Shown piece after piece: positions 51,901-62,057 of a stretch of DNA of 64,000 nt. Location of the stretch: assembly GCA_964036045.1 (NCBI GenBank), contig OZ038378.1, forward strand, positions 59,371,408-59,435,407, in the 5' to 3' direction. Source of the DNA: Eutreptiella sp. 'Long Island Sound 2002'. Lineage: Eukaryota; Euglenozoa; Euglenophyceae; Eutreptiales; Eutreptiaceae. Within the stretch, counting starts at the first letter, position 1. Each line of letters opens with the position of its first letter. Under the pieces are notes generated by a model. That model saw only the letters and a program-made list of their open reading frames with translations, made no database searches and had not been told where the DNA came from. Position numbers and translations under genes: made by a program.

Positions 51901-53747
51901 GGTCTAACCCTATTGTCTGGCTGTGTGACCAGGAGCCTGTGAAGTCTTTTCAGAAGGGCCCACGACCAGAGAAAGCGAAGCTAAAACGGTGGTGGACTTA
52001 CCTGAGCCAGTTCAGGCTGACAGTGCATCATATCCCCGGGATTAAGAATGAACTGTCTGACTATATATCGCGCAACAACTTCGATGCGCTTATTGGTGAG
52101 AGCTCTGAGGCGCTCGCCAAAGAGGCTTTCCAGCGTATGGATGTCCAGCTTGACCTGTCCATGCGCACTGCTGGAATCCTGGAGGGTTGGAGTGTAACCG
52201 ACTATCAGTCAGAGTATGAAGAAATTCTCCAAACCCTCAACACTGGTCTCGAACCCCGTGTCATTGACGGGCACCAGTGGTATAAAAACAATCAGTACCT
52301 CTTCTACGAGGACCGGATTGTGGTGCCTGAGGCACGACTAGATGGGTGCCTACAGTGGTCCCATCTCAGTTCCGGTCACACTGGCGCTAATCGCTCAGTG
52401 GACTTCTTCCGTGAGTGTTTCTACTCTAGTCTAACCCTGACTGAACTGAGGTCGCGTATGCAGACCATTGTGGATGCTTGTGGCTGTCATGCCAGCAAGC
52501 AGAGCGACAGTAGGGATAGGGGTCTGATCTCCAGCTTACCCATACCCTATTGTGCTAACTCTCTTCTCTACGTGGATTACATCCACGGCCTACCACGCTT
52601 TGGCGGCTATGATGGTTGCCTCGTGGTCACCTGTGGTCTATCTCGCTTCACCCGTGTGTTCCCTTGCAATAAGAAAATCACAGGTGAGCAGACTGTGAAA
52701 ATGTTGGTCGAACAATGGTTCGAACCCTATGGAGCACCTAAACAGGTGCACTCTGATGAAGATGTACGCATCCGCAGTGACACTGGGCGGTACAAACGAG
52801 TGCTAAATGCCCTCAACGTGGAGGTAACCACAGGTGTGCCCTACACTCACACGTCTAACCCTCTCTGTGAGAGACAGAACCGTGTGGTGGAGCAAAACTT
52901 AAGAATCCTGATGAAACAGGAGCGCACCAAGGACTGGGTACGCCTAGTGCCCTGGGCAGTTCTGTCCATGAACTCACAGCGGAGCTCTTCTACGGGTTTC
53001 ACCCCCCACGAACTGTTCCATGGAGGACGACCTGCTTGGTTCTTCAAAACCCCCTTTCCTGAGGACTTCAAGAGCCCTGTAGGAGATTGGCTAGAACACA
53101 AGCAGTCTCTGGCTAACCAGGCTGGTACTAACCTGAGGCACATTCGTGACCGTGAACAGAGCCGACGGAACCGCCTACGGCGACCTGCCAGCTTCAAGGT
53201 TGGTGACCTTGTTTTGGTACACCATTCACGCCTACCCTCCTGGCCACGTAACTGCCTACAGGACCCTTACTTTGGACCCTATCGTATCATCAGGATAGAT
53301 GGATCCAGGATCCATGTCAGATGCAGTCCACGTCTAGGTGGTGAACTGCTATGTGCTCCTAAGCAGCTGAGGCACTATCACTCCCCTGACGACTTGTCTT
53401 GGGATGAGTGGCGCCTCAGCGACAGTGAGATTGAACGTATAGACCTAAAGAACGCTGCCAGTCCAGAGGAGGCAGACGAACTCGAAGAGATGACTGCCGA
53501 TGAGATGGCAGTCGATGGTTACTACGTGGTTGCAGGTATTGCTCGCCACGAGTATAAACAGGGCTGGAAATTCCTTACCCTGTGGGATGGCTATGGGTTG
53601 TCCGAGGCGACCTGGGAACCTATGTCAGCCTTCATACAACCAGATCGGAGTATCAACCCCATCTTCCGCACTTACCTCGTTGAGAACAACGAGGGGCAGC
53701 TCCTAACCCGTGCTGAGACTATGTCCCAGCGTAAGAAGCGAACCTAA
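48945..53747 (+). CDS. Element B pol polyprotein
   Basis: In frame with gag across the TAG; stop TAA 53,745-53,747. Residues below are numbered from the TTG at 48,969. Protease: VLDTGATLSIVARR, Asp 19. Dam-like segment about 160-260: VELFASQQQHIMQLYCSK, AYANPPFSLLAKVLTKI with NPPF at 201-204, and MCTPDWG. RT about 560-790: LRLVVDYGEVNKKTQ, FGVANAPALFQELM, and ADIDDVSLGTN with catalytic Asp 740-741. RNase H begins ILITDASDVGGGG-like near 891. Integrase: zinc region HLSSGHTG ... CGCHASK, core Asp 1203 (VDYIHG), Asp 1263 (HSDEDV), Glu 1301 (CERQNR). A chromodomain-like C-terminus lies about 1517-1558 (YYVVAGIARHEYKQGWKFLT, SEATWEPM). The first Met after the stop lies beyond the protease motif, so this ORF cannot supply protease from its own AUG. 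Confidence 0.93.
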   Translation, partial: GGGSEEEDLVFWILVKIGDQVFRAVLDTGATLSIVARRLLKTFRKTKTVAIRVGDGRTIHSFGGVDVTICLGDETVTQHCRVLDTDAFDIVIGTDFLRRNPQVKMLSLQRPYSLHCDFGSGLFSVPLELSRRKESGLRYAAKTNYRTENYQLARHVLENGLAALQVNLDEIQVELFASQQQHIMQLYCSKQTNNAFRFFWKAMGLAYANPPFSLLAKVLTKIAYEGGRVVMCTPDWGCSGEHAYWRRMLDRMTVGRVQLPDGPIYVPEDSDTAMQAPEWASFLSIIDGSLNPVPLCDLDQVLLKEVMAENRGLTLYDLKNRSPEHLSATLTGCESPDDYLEPAAVKEDADDQLSEIASTIPSVDPSCVDLKHSAFLAQLLLEEVDLESTSEPASSVGKPVLHMQPVHTGEPVARSTDALARPAANNMPLSEHDTQELRRLLYLKAEGIERQERLQYLRQTWKYSIWSEEDDESYTLPDPEIPLVYSLHYGQQCPPEWDDGTVPAETADRHKEKEHGKSNLHAEEDFLQKVESLNLDPRLKKLLITYEEVFGALPPPLSCKKLVQEDLKLKPEFEKTRVSRRPYPAPQEQVEEVERQIQECIDAGLVEEYKHGDYPRHCSPCFLVAKPGSTALRLVVDYGEVNKKTQNHSGSIPNMENTLERIAKCRYKTKMDKRSGFWQVDLTAAAQELLAFITPKGRVFKWKVMPFGVANAPALFQELMNKILYILRRRPLVQELISRGAEMEADIDDVSLGTNTKEDHVLLLREFFTVCQENHLRIKLEKCEFMKEEMEYLGFDVGYGWWKPAASKMQPLQDMQIRDDPKKGLHDVRSFVGACNFYRRHIHNFTYSSAPLTDLIKKTTPWRWTSREEECFQELKKKIASSNCLGVPRPEGEIVLITDASDVGGGGTIYQWQELNPAELTHCHYRTTGLNRDGSLKHDYPTSEWRLVPLGHWNWKWNQARSNYSTYDQELLAGMLVLSSQSRLLGSNPIVWLCDQEPVKSFQKGPRPEKAKLKRWWTYLSQFRLTVHHIPGIKNELSDYISRNNFDALIGESSEALAKEAFQRMDVQLDLSMRTAGILEGWSVTDYQSEYEEILQTLNTGLEPRVIDGHQWYKNNQYLFYEDRIVVPEARLDGCLQWSHLSSGHTGANRSVDFFRECFYSSLTLTELRSRMQTIVDACGCHASKQSDSRDRGLISSLPIPYCANSLLYVDYIHGLPRFGGYDGCLVVTCGLSRFTRVFPCNKKITGEQTVKMLVEQWFEPYGAPKQVHSDEDVRIRSDTGRYKRVLNALNVEVTTGVPYTHTSNPLCERQNRVVEQNLRILMKQERTKDWVRLVPWAVLSMNSQRSSSTGFTPHELFHGGRPAWFFKTPFPEDFKSPVGDWLEHKQSLANQAGTNLRHIRDREQSRRNRLRRPASFKVGDLVLVHHSRLPSWPRNCLQDPYFGPYRIIRIDGSRIHVRCSPRLGGELLCAPKQLRHYHSPDDLSWDEWRLSDSEIERIDLKNAASPEEADELEEMTADEMAVDGYYVVAGIARHEYKQGWKFLTLWDGYGLSEATWEPMSAFIQPDRSINPIFRTYLVENNEGQLLTRAETMSQRKKRT

Positions 53748-56344
53748 TTACCCTGTGTCAGTCTACTGACCCTGTCTGTGCCCTGCAGACCCATGCCTAT
53801 GGTTTCCAGCGTGAGCCAGGTGGCCGCTTATCAAGATTGCAGCCACCCAGCGAGTGTTTGCCTTGTTGACCATGTGTTGCATGGGTACTGCCCTAATGAA
53901 ATGACCTTGGTGAGCCAACGAAGAACGGTGGCTTTCTACACCAGGGGGGAATGACAAGCAAGGTGTTATGAGGCAAGGTGTGTCTTCCCTCCTTGGGGAC
54001 AAGCGAGCCCACAGTTAGGACCCCTGACTGGTCCAGACCCATGGGGTCCTACCCTTCCTTACAGGGTTTACCTAACCCTTACCTGCCATAGCGTATGTGT
54101 GAGTGTGCTAGTCCTAAGGTCTTGAGAGCAAGCCGCAGAAGTGGTGTCCTAATTATACCCAAGTCTGCGCCCTTGCTAAACCTGGAGGGTTGGCTTATTG
54201 ATGCCACGGGGTACGCCCCGGGTCTCCCCTCCCCTATGCGCCCAATTTCTGTGCTGGCGCAAAACCTTGGGGGAATACCCAGAGTGTTAGTCCAGGTATT
54301 GTTTTCCCTACCTATCTGTCTACTACAGGGAGGGGTGGCCAAAAGCTATGAAGGCATGCAAAACGCCTGTTTGCTATGTGGCCAAAAACACTAACCTAAC
54401 CACTGTCACAGCCCACCAGCCCAGCTAAAATTGCAGGAAAAGGGTGTGACAGTGACACGCCCCCTACAGGTCCTACACACCCTACAGTGGCACCATCCTG
54501 GTGGGCGAGCACTGGGCAACTGGCTCTAGCCCCCACTCAGGACTACCACTCCTACACGCACACTCTACTTGGCGTTGCGAAGGTGAAGTTCTCATGGGTC
54601 CTAACGACCCTCCTGTGAAAAGGACGAGAGAACACAGCGCTCCTAAGCAGCTGTGGCCTAACAGGGGACGCCACAACGCGTTTCCCCCGCTAGGGCTTGG
54701 AGGGAAGGGGTGCTCTCGTTGCGTGCACAGCGCAAATGTCGTTGAGGTCGAACTGTCCTCGCCAGTACTGGCTGAGGCACAGTGATATGATTTGTGATCA
54801 GCGCCCCTGTTTTGCTGGGGCAGAAAAATGGTAGCCGCCGAAGGCAGCTGCTGCGTGCACCAATCACCCTAACCTCTCCCACCTGTACAAAGGAGGCAGA
54901 TGAAGGGGCGTTTGCGACTGTGGAACCAAGCCACACTCCAGGTATTATACCCTTCTCAGTGTGACCTATAATACGCTGTTCGCAAACACGCTGCAGATGC
55001 AGCTACCCCTGTCAAGCAAGCAAGCTTTAAGAAACTCCTCGGGTTCTCTTAAAGAACGTACCGAGGAGCCTCTGGGTAACCTAAACAAGGTTTACCGTGC
55101 GCAATTCGCGTGGCCTACCCTTTAATGCATCATGTGCACGCAGGGAAGGGAGGCTTAACCACAGACTCAACCAGGAGGTGAGCTCCTCCTGGGCTAACCT
55201 ACCTTACTCACCATGCATCGTGTGAATGCCGCATTGAAACGAACACAAAACAAACCTAAGCGTTTTAAGCAACTCAACTTGAACGCTACGGCCGCACACG
55301 TACAAACGCTTACCTGTGAAGAAAGAAACAAGGGTGGATTAGGGATACAGGTGAAGCAATACAGCGTGTGGATGCCTAGATTAGGCACATGCATCGCGAG
55401 CACAGCGCATATTCTAACCCTACATGCGCGCTGCGCGCTCCATTCGCATCACATACCTTTCACTCCTGCTTTCACCTGTGCAGAGCACGAGAGATGAACA
55501 CCCGACCCCCCAACGAGCACAGTGTTAACAACCCTAACGTTTCGACGGAGCAACCAACACGAACGCAATGCGTGAGTGTGAAGTGACACAGACATACCTG
55601 AGAGACGGGTTGTTGAACTGCTCTGTGGTGCGGGCTGATTTTGAGTACTTTACTCTGAAGTTTATAAAAATTTTGATGCAACTGTGCAAAAATTTTCTTT
55701 AAAACTTTAAAAACTACGGCTCATACCTTATTTTCCATAAGCCGTTTTCGCTTGCGCAACCCTTTTCTTGGCGACCGCTTCGTTTGCGCTTGTCTGCGAC
55801 TTTAAGTTATGTGTAAAAATGACGATTTCCCGCGTGGTTTCGTCGATTTTCAACGATTTCACTTGCTAAATCGCAGCCCCTTCCGCAAAACCGCAGGAAT
55901 CACTCCCTGCTGGTTCCATTTTCTATTTTTTTCAGCTCCTGGGGGTTTGTGTCCTCCATTGGGAGTATTGCTCCGCCCTGGCCCTTGGTCAGGACGTTTA
56001 CTAAAACGCTGTTTATACGGCGATAACCGTCCGCATTAGAGCGTTCGACTGTACCCTAGTGGACAGACACATGTGCTCTAGACAGGGAGTCCTGGGTTCA
56101 ATTCCCACTGCGCCCACACTCTTTCCAAAAGTTTTCGCCTCACGCCGACGACTTTTGAGGAATGCCCCTTCGAAGGGACATCATTCACGGTACATTACAC
56201 TGTTTTTCAAGGATCCATACAGTGTGATAGGCTTCTATGAAGTGATGAGAATGTTTTTGGTAAGTTTAATGCATTTTTTGAGGTAATTTTGGGAATATTT
56301 GAGCCTTTTTCCTTGGTCCTACTAGCTTGATCAACTAGTACTCC
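53748..56344 (+). other. Element B 3' noncoding region
   Basis: No domain-bearing ORF. Positions 54,079-55,140 are closely similar to the corresponding region of element C (44,050-45,108). A 99-codon ORF at 54,095-54,394 has a 111-codon counterpart at 44,802-45,137 (minus), but the differences are largely amino-acid changing, so I do not call it a gene. A tRNA-like box A/box B pair (CCTAGTGG, GGGTTCAATTCCC) lies at 56,053-56,105. Confidence 0.65.
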
Positions 56345-56351
56345 AGGGGGG
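56345..56351 (+). promoter_or_regulatory. Element B polypurine tract
   Basis: AGGGGGG (preceded by CTCC) directly abuts the 3' LTR start AGTAAG. Confidence 0.8.
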
Positions 56352-57077
56352 AGTAAGAAAAAGTCACTGCCATGTCTTTCTTGGAGGGCTTGATCCAGGC
56401 TAAGCCCCCCTTAAAACCCTTTGTTGATGCTGAGACAAACTTAAGTGTTTTTATCTCTCTTTTGTGGCCTAAAGTACACTTTCTCAAGGTAACTAGGGTT
56501 GTGACCCTAGCCCCCCCCATGAAGTTCACCCCTACCACTCAACTGAGCGGAGGTACCTTCCTTCATGGAGGTCATACCAAAATAAATCAGGCATTCCATG
56601 CTTGTGGGCCTTGGAGGTTAAGCCTAAGTAGTCTCCCACCCCAAGACCCCTATACTCAATTGATTCTACCACTTATTGTGGTCCTACTTTGTAACTGTTT
56701 CTGAACTCAGTTGCTTTGCCAAGTCATTTTCTGTGTGGTCCTGACATCTATGCCCCTCAGTCCTAACCAGCACCATTTCACCCAAAAGAGTGCACATGAA
56801 GTGCCTATTGCAACCTCTGAGGCTAGAGTCTGACCAATTTTCATATAAAACCTTTTGCATTATTCATTTGTGATTGAATCTATGTTCATATACCTGCTTT
56901 GTCTATCTGCAGCCCTTCTGTGTTACACTGGATTCCAAAACCAATCATTGATTTCATTGATTCGATCCATATTCAGTCCTTGCTCTACTTGCTGCTTTGG
57001 TTTGGGGTTTTCCACTACAAAACCAACTTGCAGGAATACATCAAAAGACCTAGGGCATAATTCAAGGACATCTTTCT
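56352..57077 (+). repeat. Element B 3' LTR
   Basis: 726 bp, near-identical to 45,965-46,690. Differences seen: two in the GGAGGTCAAACC region, two near TTCTGAATTCAG, and the last base (T instead of C). Followed by the target duplication CATTC (57,078-57,082). Confidence 0.95.
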
Positions 57078-57693
57078 CATTCTCCTTGAGGACACGGATC
57101 TGTCGCTCACATAGGGGGTTGCTCGTGTGAGAGTAGGGAATCCCCGTAGACACCTGGACATTGAGGGATCTCAGGACCCTCTTGTACCAGCCAGTATCTG
57201 AGCGTACTCGTACGTCCTCATCGGAGTTGATCTCCTTGGGCGCCCCATCGACACAAAACCACTCCTCCAGGAGTATCTTGATAGGCTCCTCCCCGGTAAT
57301 GTGCTTGGTACATGGGAACACCCTCGTAAACCTGGTCAACCCACAGGTTACCACGAGGGCGAAGTCATAGCCCCCGAACTTCGGCATCTCCGTGTAGTCC
57401 ACGTATAGAACACTGTTAGCACAGTGAGGGATGGGCAGGGTCGAGTAGAGACCTCTGTCCCTGATATCCCCTGGTTTACAGGACCTGCACGGGCACTTGT
57501 CCACGATAAGCTGGAGGGTTTTCCGCAGTTGGTCGTCAGTCCACGTAGTGTGGAACCACTGCTTGAACAGCCTCAGGGTACGGTCAGCACCCACATGACC
57601 ACTGGACTCATTGGTCCACTTCAGCAGCGCTGGGACTCGGTCACTAGGCACCACGATGCGGTCCTCGTGCCAGAGGTAGCTCTTGTCTCTCTT
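57078..57693 (-). pseudogene. Element C integrase, zinc domain and core
   Basis: Minus strand. It follows a TGA at 57,694-57,696 in the same frame. The zinc-binding region is ESSGHVGADRT ... CPCRSCK. Catalytic core: Asp in LYVDYTEMPKFGG, Asp in INSDEDVRVRSDTG, Glu in NPLCERQIRVL. The reading is cut just after that Glu block by element B and resumes at 45,959. The short tail encoded by the element B LTR (to 56,923) is not part of the gene. Confidence 0.88.
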
Positions 57694-58252
57694 TCACTGG
57701 TCTTGGTTGACCAGGATGGGTTCAAGGCGTTTCTCCAGGCGCTTGTAGATATCCCCAAACTCCTTCAGGTACTCTGATTGTTGGAGTCCATCCAGGGGGC
57801 ATATCATCGTCATGTTGAGGTCCAAGTGGACGTCCATACGGCTGAACGCCTCCTTAGCCAGCGCTTCAGATCGGGCACCAATCAGGGCGTCCAAGTTGTT
57901 GCGGCTGATGTAGTCGACACACTCATTCTTCACTCCCTGGATATGGTGTACCGTCAGCCGTAGTTGACTAAGGTAGGTCCACCAGCGCCGTACCTTGGCC
58001 TTCTCAGGTGGGGAACCCTTCTGGAAACTGCGGACCGGTTCTTGGTCGCACAGCCAGACCACAGGGTTACTCCCCAACAGTCGTGCTTGTGAGGATAGCA
58101 CCAGCATACCCGAGAGCAATTCCTGCTCATAGGTGGAGTAGTTCCCCCTGGCCTGGTTCCACTTCCAGTTCCAGTGGCCCAGAGGTACTAGGACCAACTT
58201 GTCGTCAGGGTAGCTGTGCTTGAGGGTTCCATCTCGGTTCAGACCTTCCGAC
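57694..58252 (-). pseudogene. Element C pol: RNase H C-terminal half and linker
   Basis: Minus strand, in a frame different from the upstream reverse transcriptase. After a one-base indel near 58,250 it reads GLNRDGTLKHSYPD, then LGHWNWKWNQARGNYSTYEQ, VVWLCDQEPVRSFQKG (RNase H Asp) and VHHIQGVKNECVDYISRNN (end of RNase H). It closes at TGA 57,694-57,696, where element B has Trp (HQWYKNN). The TGA is therefore most likely a TGG-to-TGA mutation. Confidence 0.87.
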
Positions 58253-61157
58253 CCCATTGGGAAATGGCCGAGTCGAACTCCTCCTTCTCTAGTGCTTGCC
58301 ATTGGAACAACGTTCCACCACCGCCCACATTGCTGGCGTCGGTCACCAGGATAATCCCTCCTTGTGCCCCAGGCACGCCCAAGCACTTAGCGTTGGCTAC
58401 CTTGTCTTTGAGCTCGTCAAAAGCTTGTTGCTCTTGTGGGCCCCAGCGCCAAGTAGTACTCTTCTTGATCAAGTCCGTCAGAACGGCGCTGGTGTAGGTG
58501 AAGTTTTTGATGTGGCGGCGATAGAAGTTGCACGCCCCAATGATACTGCGTACATCATGAAGTCCTTTCTTGGGGTCTTCGTGTCGTACCTTGGCATCCA
58601 TCAGGGGTTTGGCCTTAGAGGCCGCTGGGGTCCACCACCCATAGCCAACGTCAAACCCCAGGTACTGCATGGTCTCCTGCATGAACTCACACTTCTCCAG
58701 CTTGAGTCGGGTGTGGTTCTCCTGGCAGACCGCAAAGAACTCACCCAAGAGGATTAGGTGATCCTCCTGGGTATTGGTCCCGAGGCATACATCGTCGATG
58801 TGAGCCTCTATCTGGGCACCACGGGATATGAGCTCCTGCACCTTAGGTCTCCTTCGTAGGATGGACAAGATCTTGTTCATCAGCTCTTGAAATAGAGCGG
58901 GTGCGTTAGCCACGCCAAACCGCATGACCTTCCGCTTGAACACCCTCCCCTGAGGGGTGATGAAGGCCAGTAGTTCCTGTGCGTTGGGCGTCAGGTCCAC
59001 TTGCCAGAATCCGCTCCTCTTGTCCATCTTGGTCTTGTAGCGGCAGGAGGCTATCTTCTCCAGGGTAGACTCCATATTGGGAATGGACCCTGAGTGGTTC
59101 AGCGTCTTCTTGTTCAGCTCTCCGTAGTCCACTACCAGCCGTTTGGCTGTAGACCCAGGTTTAGCCACCAGGAAACAGGGGCTGCAGTGTAAGGCGTAGT
59201 CCCCGTCCTTGTACTCCAGGACTAGGCCAGCGTCGATACATTCTTGTATCTGTCGCTCGATCTCGTCAGCCTGCTCTTTAGGAGCTGGATGGGGTCTCCT
59301 CCAGATCTTGTGACCCACGGACTCGGGTTTCAGCTTGAGGTCCATCTGTACCAGCTTGTCACATGAGGCTGGAGGGGGTAGTTCTCCGAACACCTCCAGA
59401 TAGGTCCTTATAAGCTTCTGTACCCGCAGGTCCAATACCTTGATCTTGTCCTCCATGTCCTCGTCAGAGTGTAAGTTGCTTGCCCCCTGAGTAATAGACG
59501 TCGGGAGGTGGTCCTCCACCAACTCTTCGCCCGTGGTAGTATCCTTCAGCCCTTGGTAGGCATAAAGAAGGTCTTGTTCAACCATCTCCGGTGGACGATG
59601 GCAACATAGGCACGCTCGAGGGGGTTCACATACACATTCCTCCGAGAGGTCGTCCTCCTCTGGGGTCCTCACATGGGCGCCCCACACGCTCTTCATGAGC
59701 TTAAGATGTACCTCCCTTTGCCAGGTGGTGATCTTCTGTTCGAGGTCCCCCTTCAGTTGGGATAGGTCTCCCATACGTCCTTGCTTCAATGGCCATGAGC
59801 TGCGGGTAGGCTTCGCGTAGCATAGCTTTTTCGCCACCAACTTCCTCTTGGAATCCACATACTCCCTGAGCCTGGATCGAGGGTCCAGCTCCTCGTCCAC
59901 GGGGTCTTCCACCCTCATGGAGAGTAGGGGTTTCAGTGGGGCGACGTACTCGGCGTTCTCCACTTCCTCCACACAGGTCTGCACGAAGAAGGCGTCGTGC
60001 TCAGTTTCGTCATCTGAGGGGATAGAGCTAGGTAGCTCAGATAGTCCACACTCAGAGACTCCATCAGGAACAGGTACATGACAGGGAGAGATGGGTGCGT
60101 TGGTGTCAGTCACGACGTACTCATCTCCTCCGGGTGTAGTTTCAACAGCATCTTGAGGTCGTAGGCGATCCTTCAAGTCACCCAGGGCGAGTCCGTCGCT
60201 TTCTCGTTGTATAGCCTGGACCAGAGTCGCGTCCAGATCCTCCCAGGGGATGGAGGTGAGACCTCCGTCCACCACGCTCAGCATACTCCCCCATCCGGGT
60301 TTCCCAAAAGGCGTCTTACGACCCAGAGGCATGTAGATGGCCTCATCAGGTAACCGAACAGAGCTGATAGTCAGCCTGTCCAGGAGGTTTCGCCAGTATT
60401 CGTTGCCCCCATGGACTCCCCAATCGTGGGAACACAGGACCATACGGGAACGTTCCAAGGCCACCTTGGTCAGCACCTTCCCCAGTTCACTGAACCTGGG
60501 GTTCCCGTAGGCCATCCCGAAAGAGGGCCAGTAAAATTTGTAGCTGCAGTGCTTCCCCTTGCTGCAGTAGAGGTCCAGTACATGCTGCTTGTCGCTGACG
60601 AACAACTCCACACTCAGGTCTTCTCGAGAGTAACCCAACTCCTTCAGACCTTGGTCTAGGACTTCCCCCAATAGTTGATAGTCCTCAGTTTTGGAGGCCC
60701 CCATCATGTTCGAGGGCTCCTCCTTCGATAGTCTCAGGTAACTCGAGGTATGTTCCGACTGCTCCAGTGGCACAGACTCTCTGCCACTGCCGTGGTCCAC
60801 GTAGAGGAGGTAGGGCGCTTGCAGCGTCAGGGATTGTATCTGGGTGTGCTGTACGAAGAAGTCAGTCCCCAGTACAAAGTCGAAGGCCTCAGTGTCCATC
60901 ACATAGAACCGATGGGCGAAAATCCAGGAGCCCATAGGTACCTCCACTTCACAATCCCCGCAGCTGTGCACCACATGTCCATCCCCCATACGTATAGCAG
61001 CGGTGGTCATGGTGTTCTTCAGGCTCCCACAAGGTAAAATTTTCTTGGCCACTATAGATATTGTGGCGCCAGTATCCAATACCCCCAGGTATTCACGTCC
61101 CCCTAGTCGGATACGTACCCAAAACACCAGGTCTTGGGTGCCACCAGAGCGTCCCCG
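58239..61157 (-). pseudogene. Element C pol: protease, Dam-like segment, RT, RNase H start
   Basis: Minus strand, in frame with gag across TGA CGG. Numbered from the GTG at 61,127: protease VLDTGATISIVAKK, Asp 18. Dam-like segment about 170-260: VELFVSDKQHVLDLYCSK, then AYGNPRFSELGKVLTKV; NPPF has become NPRF at 209-212, so catalysis is doubtful. A long, poorly conserved spacer follows. RT: KRLVVDYGELNKKT, KMDKRSGFWQVDLT, FGVANAPALFQELM, AHIDDVCLGTN. The RNase H start is ILVTDASNVGGGG. The frame is lost near 58,250. The first Met lies after the protease motif. Confidence 0.9.
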
Positions 61158-62057
61158 TCAGAACTCCGCGGGACAGGTCACCTCGAACCCCTTGTTCCGC
61201 AATTTGCGGGCCATCCTCATGAAACGGCTCCCCTTCTTAGCGTTGCCGTCATCGCCACCTTCATGCTCACGCTTGGCTCCTTGTTCTTGCTGGGCCTGCG
61301 TTTGTGAGCATGTGGTAGGACCAGACTGCCCTCCAGAGGGCTCGGAGTTCCCCCCTGGATTAGGGTTGGGGTTGCCTCCGTTCTTGTCCTTGTTCTTGTT
61401 GTCGGGCTGGCGGTTAGCGCCTCCTCCTCGTCCACCTTGACCCTTGTCTTGCCCTTGACCACGTCCTTTCGACTTGCCCTTGCCGGAGTCGTTGCCCTTG
61501 GCTTTGCCTCCACCTTTGCCTGAGCCTTTGCCAGGATCTTCACCCTTAAGCTTCGCCGATAGGCGTTGCTTATGGTAGCACTCATCCTCGTAGTGCTTCC
61601 GCTTCCCGCAGAATGCACACGTGATGGTGCACCTGTAATGATCCGGCAGCTTCGCTTTGGCGCCGGTGTTCTTCTCCTGCTGCTTCCCCTGAACGACGAA
61701 GCAGTCTCGCTGCTCGCAGTCAGGGGCGTGCTGCAGGTGGCCCTGCTCGTCTCTGGCATCACACCAGAATAGCTCCTTCACGTTCTCCATGATACGGGCG
61801 TGGGTGTGTTTGGGGGTAGCCCCCTGCCCAGGTCGGGACCCTTGGTACCCTTTGCCATGGCCTCCAGAACCTCCACCACCAGGACGGTAGTTGTTCAAGT
61901 GCTGGTCGCTCTCCTTCTCCAGCGCCAGCTCCAGGAGTAGCACGCATAGATCCTCGTAGCGGAGGGATCTAGCCTTGCGCTCCGCCGTCGAACGGCACTC
62001 GTCCCATAGCTCTCGAGGGAGCTTGGCCACCAACCAGAACAGCAGGTCGTCGCTGCT
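61158..62057 (-). pseudogene. Element C gag, C-terminal part with CCHC knuckle
   Basis: Minus strand, same frame as the upstream gag piece after the TAG at 62,058-62,060. LPRELWDECRSTAERKARSL matches element B gag (IPQRTWDDCRSTPERKSRTH). A cysteine-rich segment and the knuckle CAFCGKRKHYEDEC (about 61,615-61,574) follow, then a Gly/Lys-rich tail. It ends at TGA 61,158-61,160, followed in frame by CGG and pol. Confidence 0.87.

Larger units (their letters stand above)
45965..57077 (+). mobile_element. Element B: young, nearly intact Ty3/gypsy element
   Basis: 11.1 kb, with two 726-bp LTRs that differ at about five positions by eye, a CATTC duplication, an initiator-Met-type primer site, a polypurine tract and a 1,592-codon pol without a stop. 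It is inserted in the integrase of element C, in the opposite orientation. Domains in order: gag N-terminal ORF, gag with CCHC finger, protease, Dam-like segment, RT, RNase H, integrase, chromodomain-like C-terminus, and a 2.6-kb 3' noncoding region. The only apparent lesion is a one-base frame change at a G run in gag. It is the best candidate here for a recently mobile element. Confidence 0.95.

Noticed and set aside
54095-54394. 99-codon ORF shared by B and C 3' regions
   Set aside because: The nucleotide similarity is high, but observed differences mostly change amino acids, with no sign of protein-level constraint.
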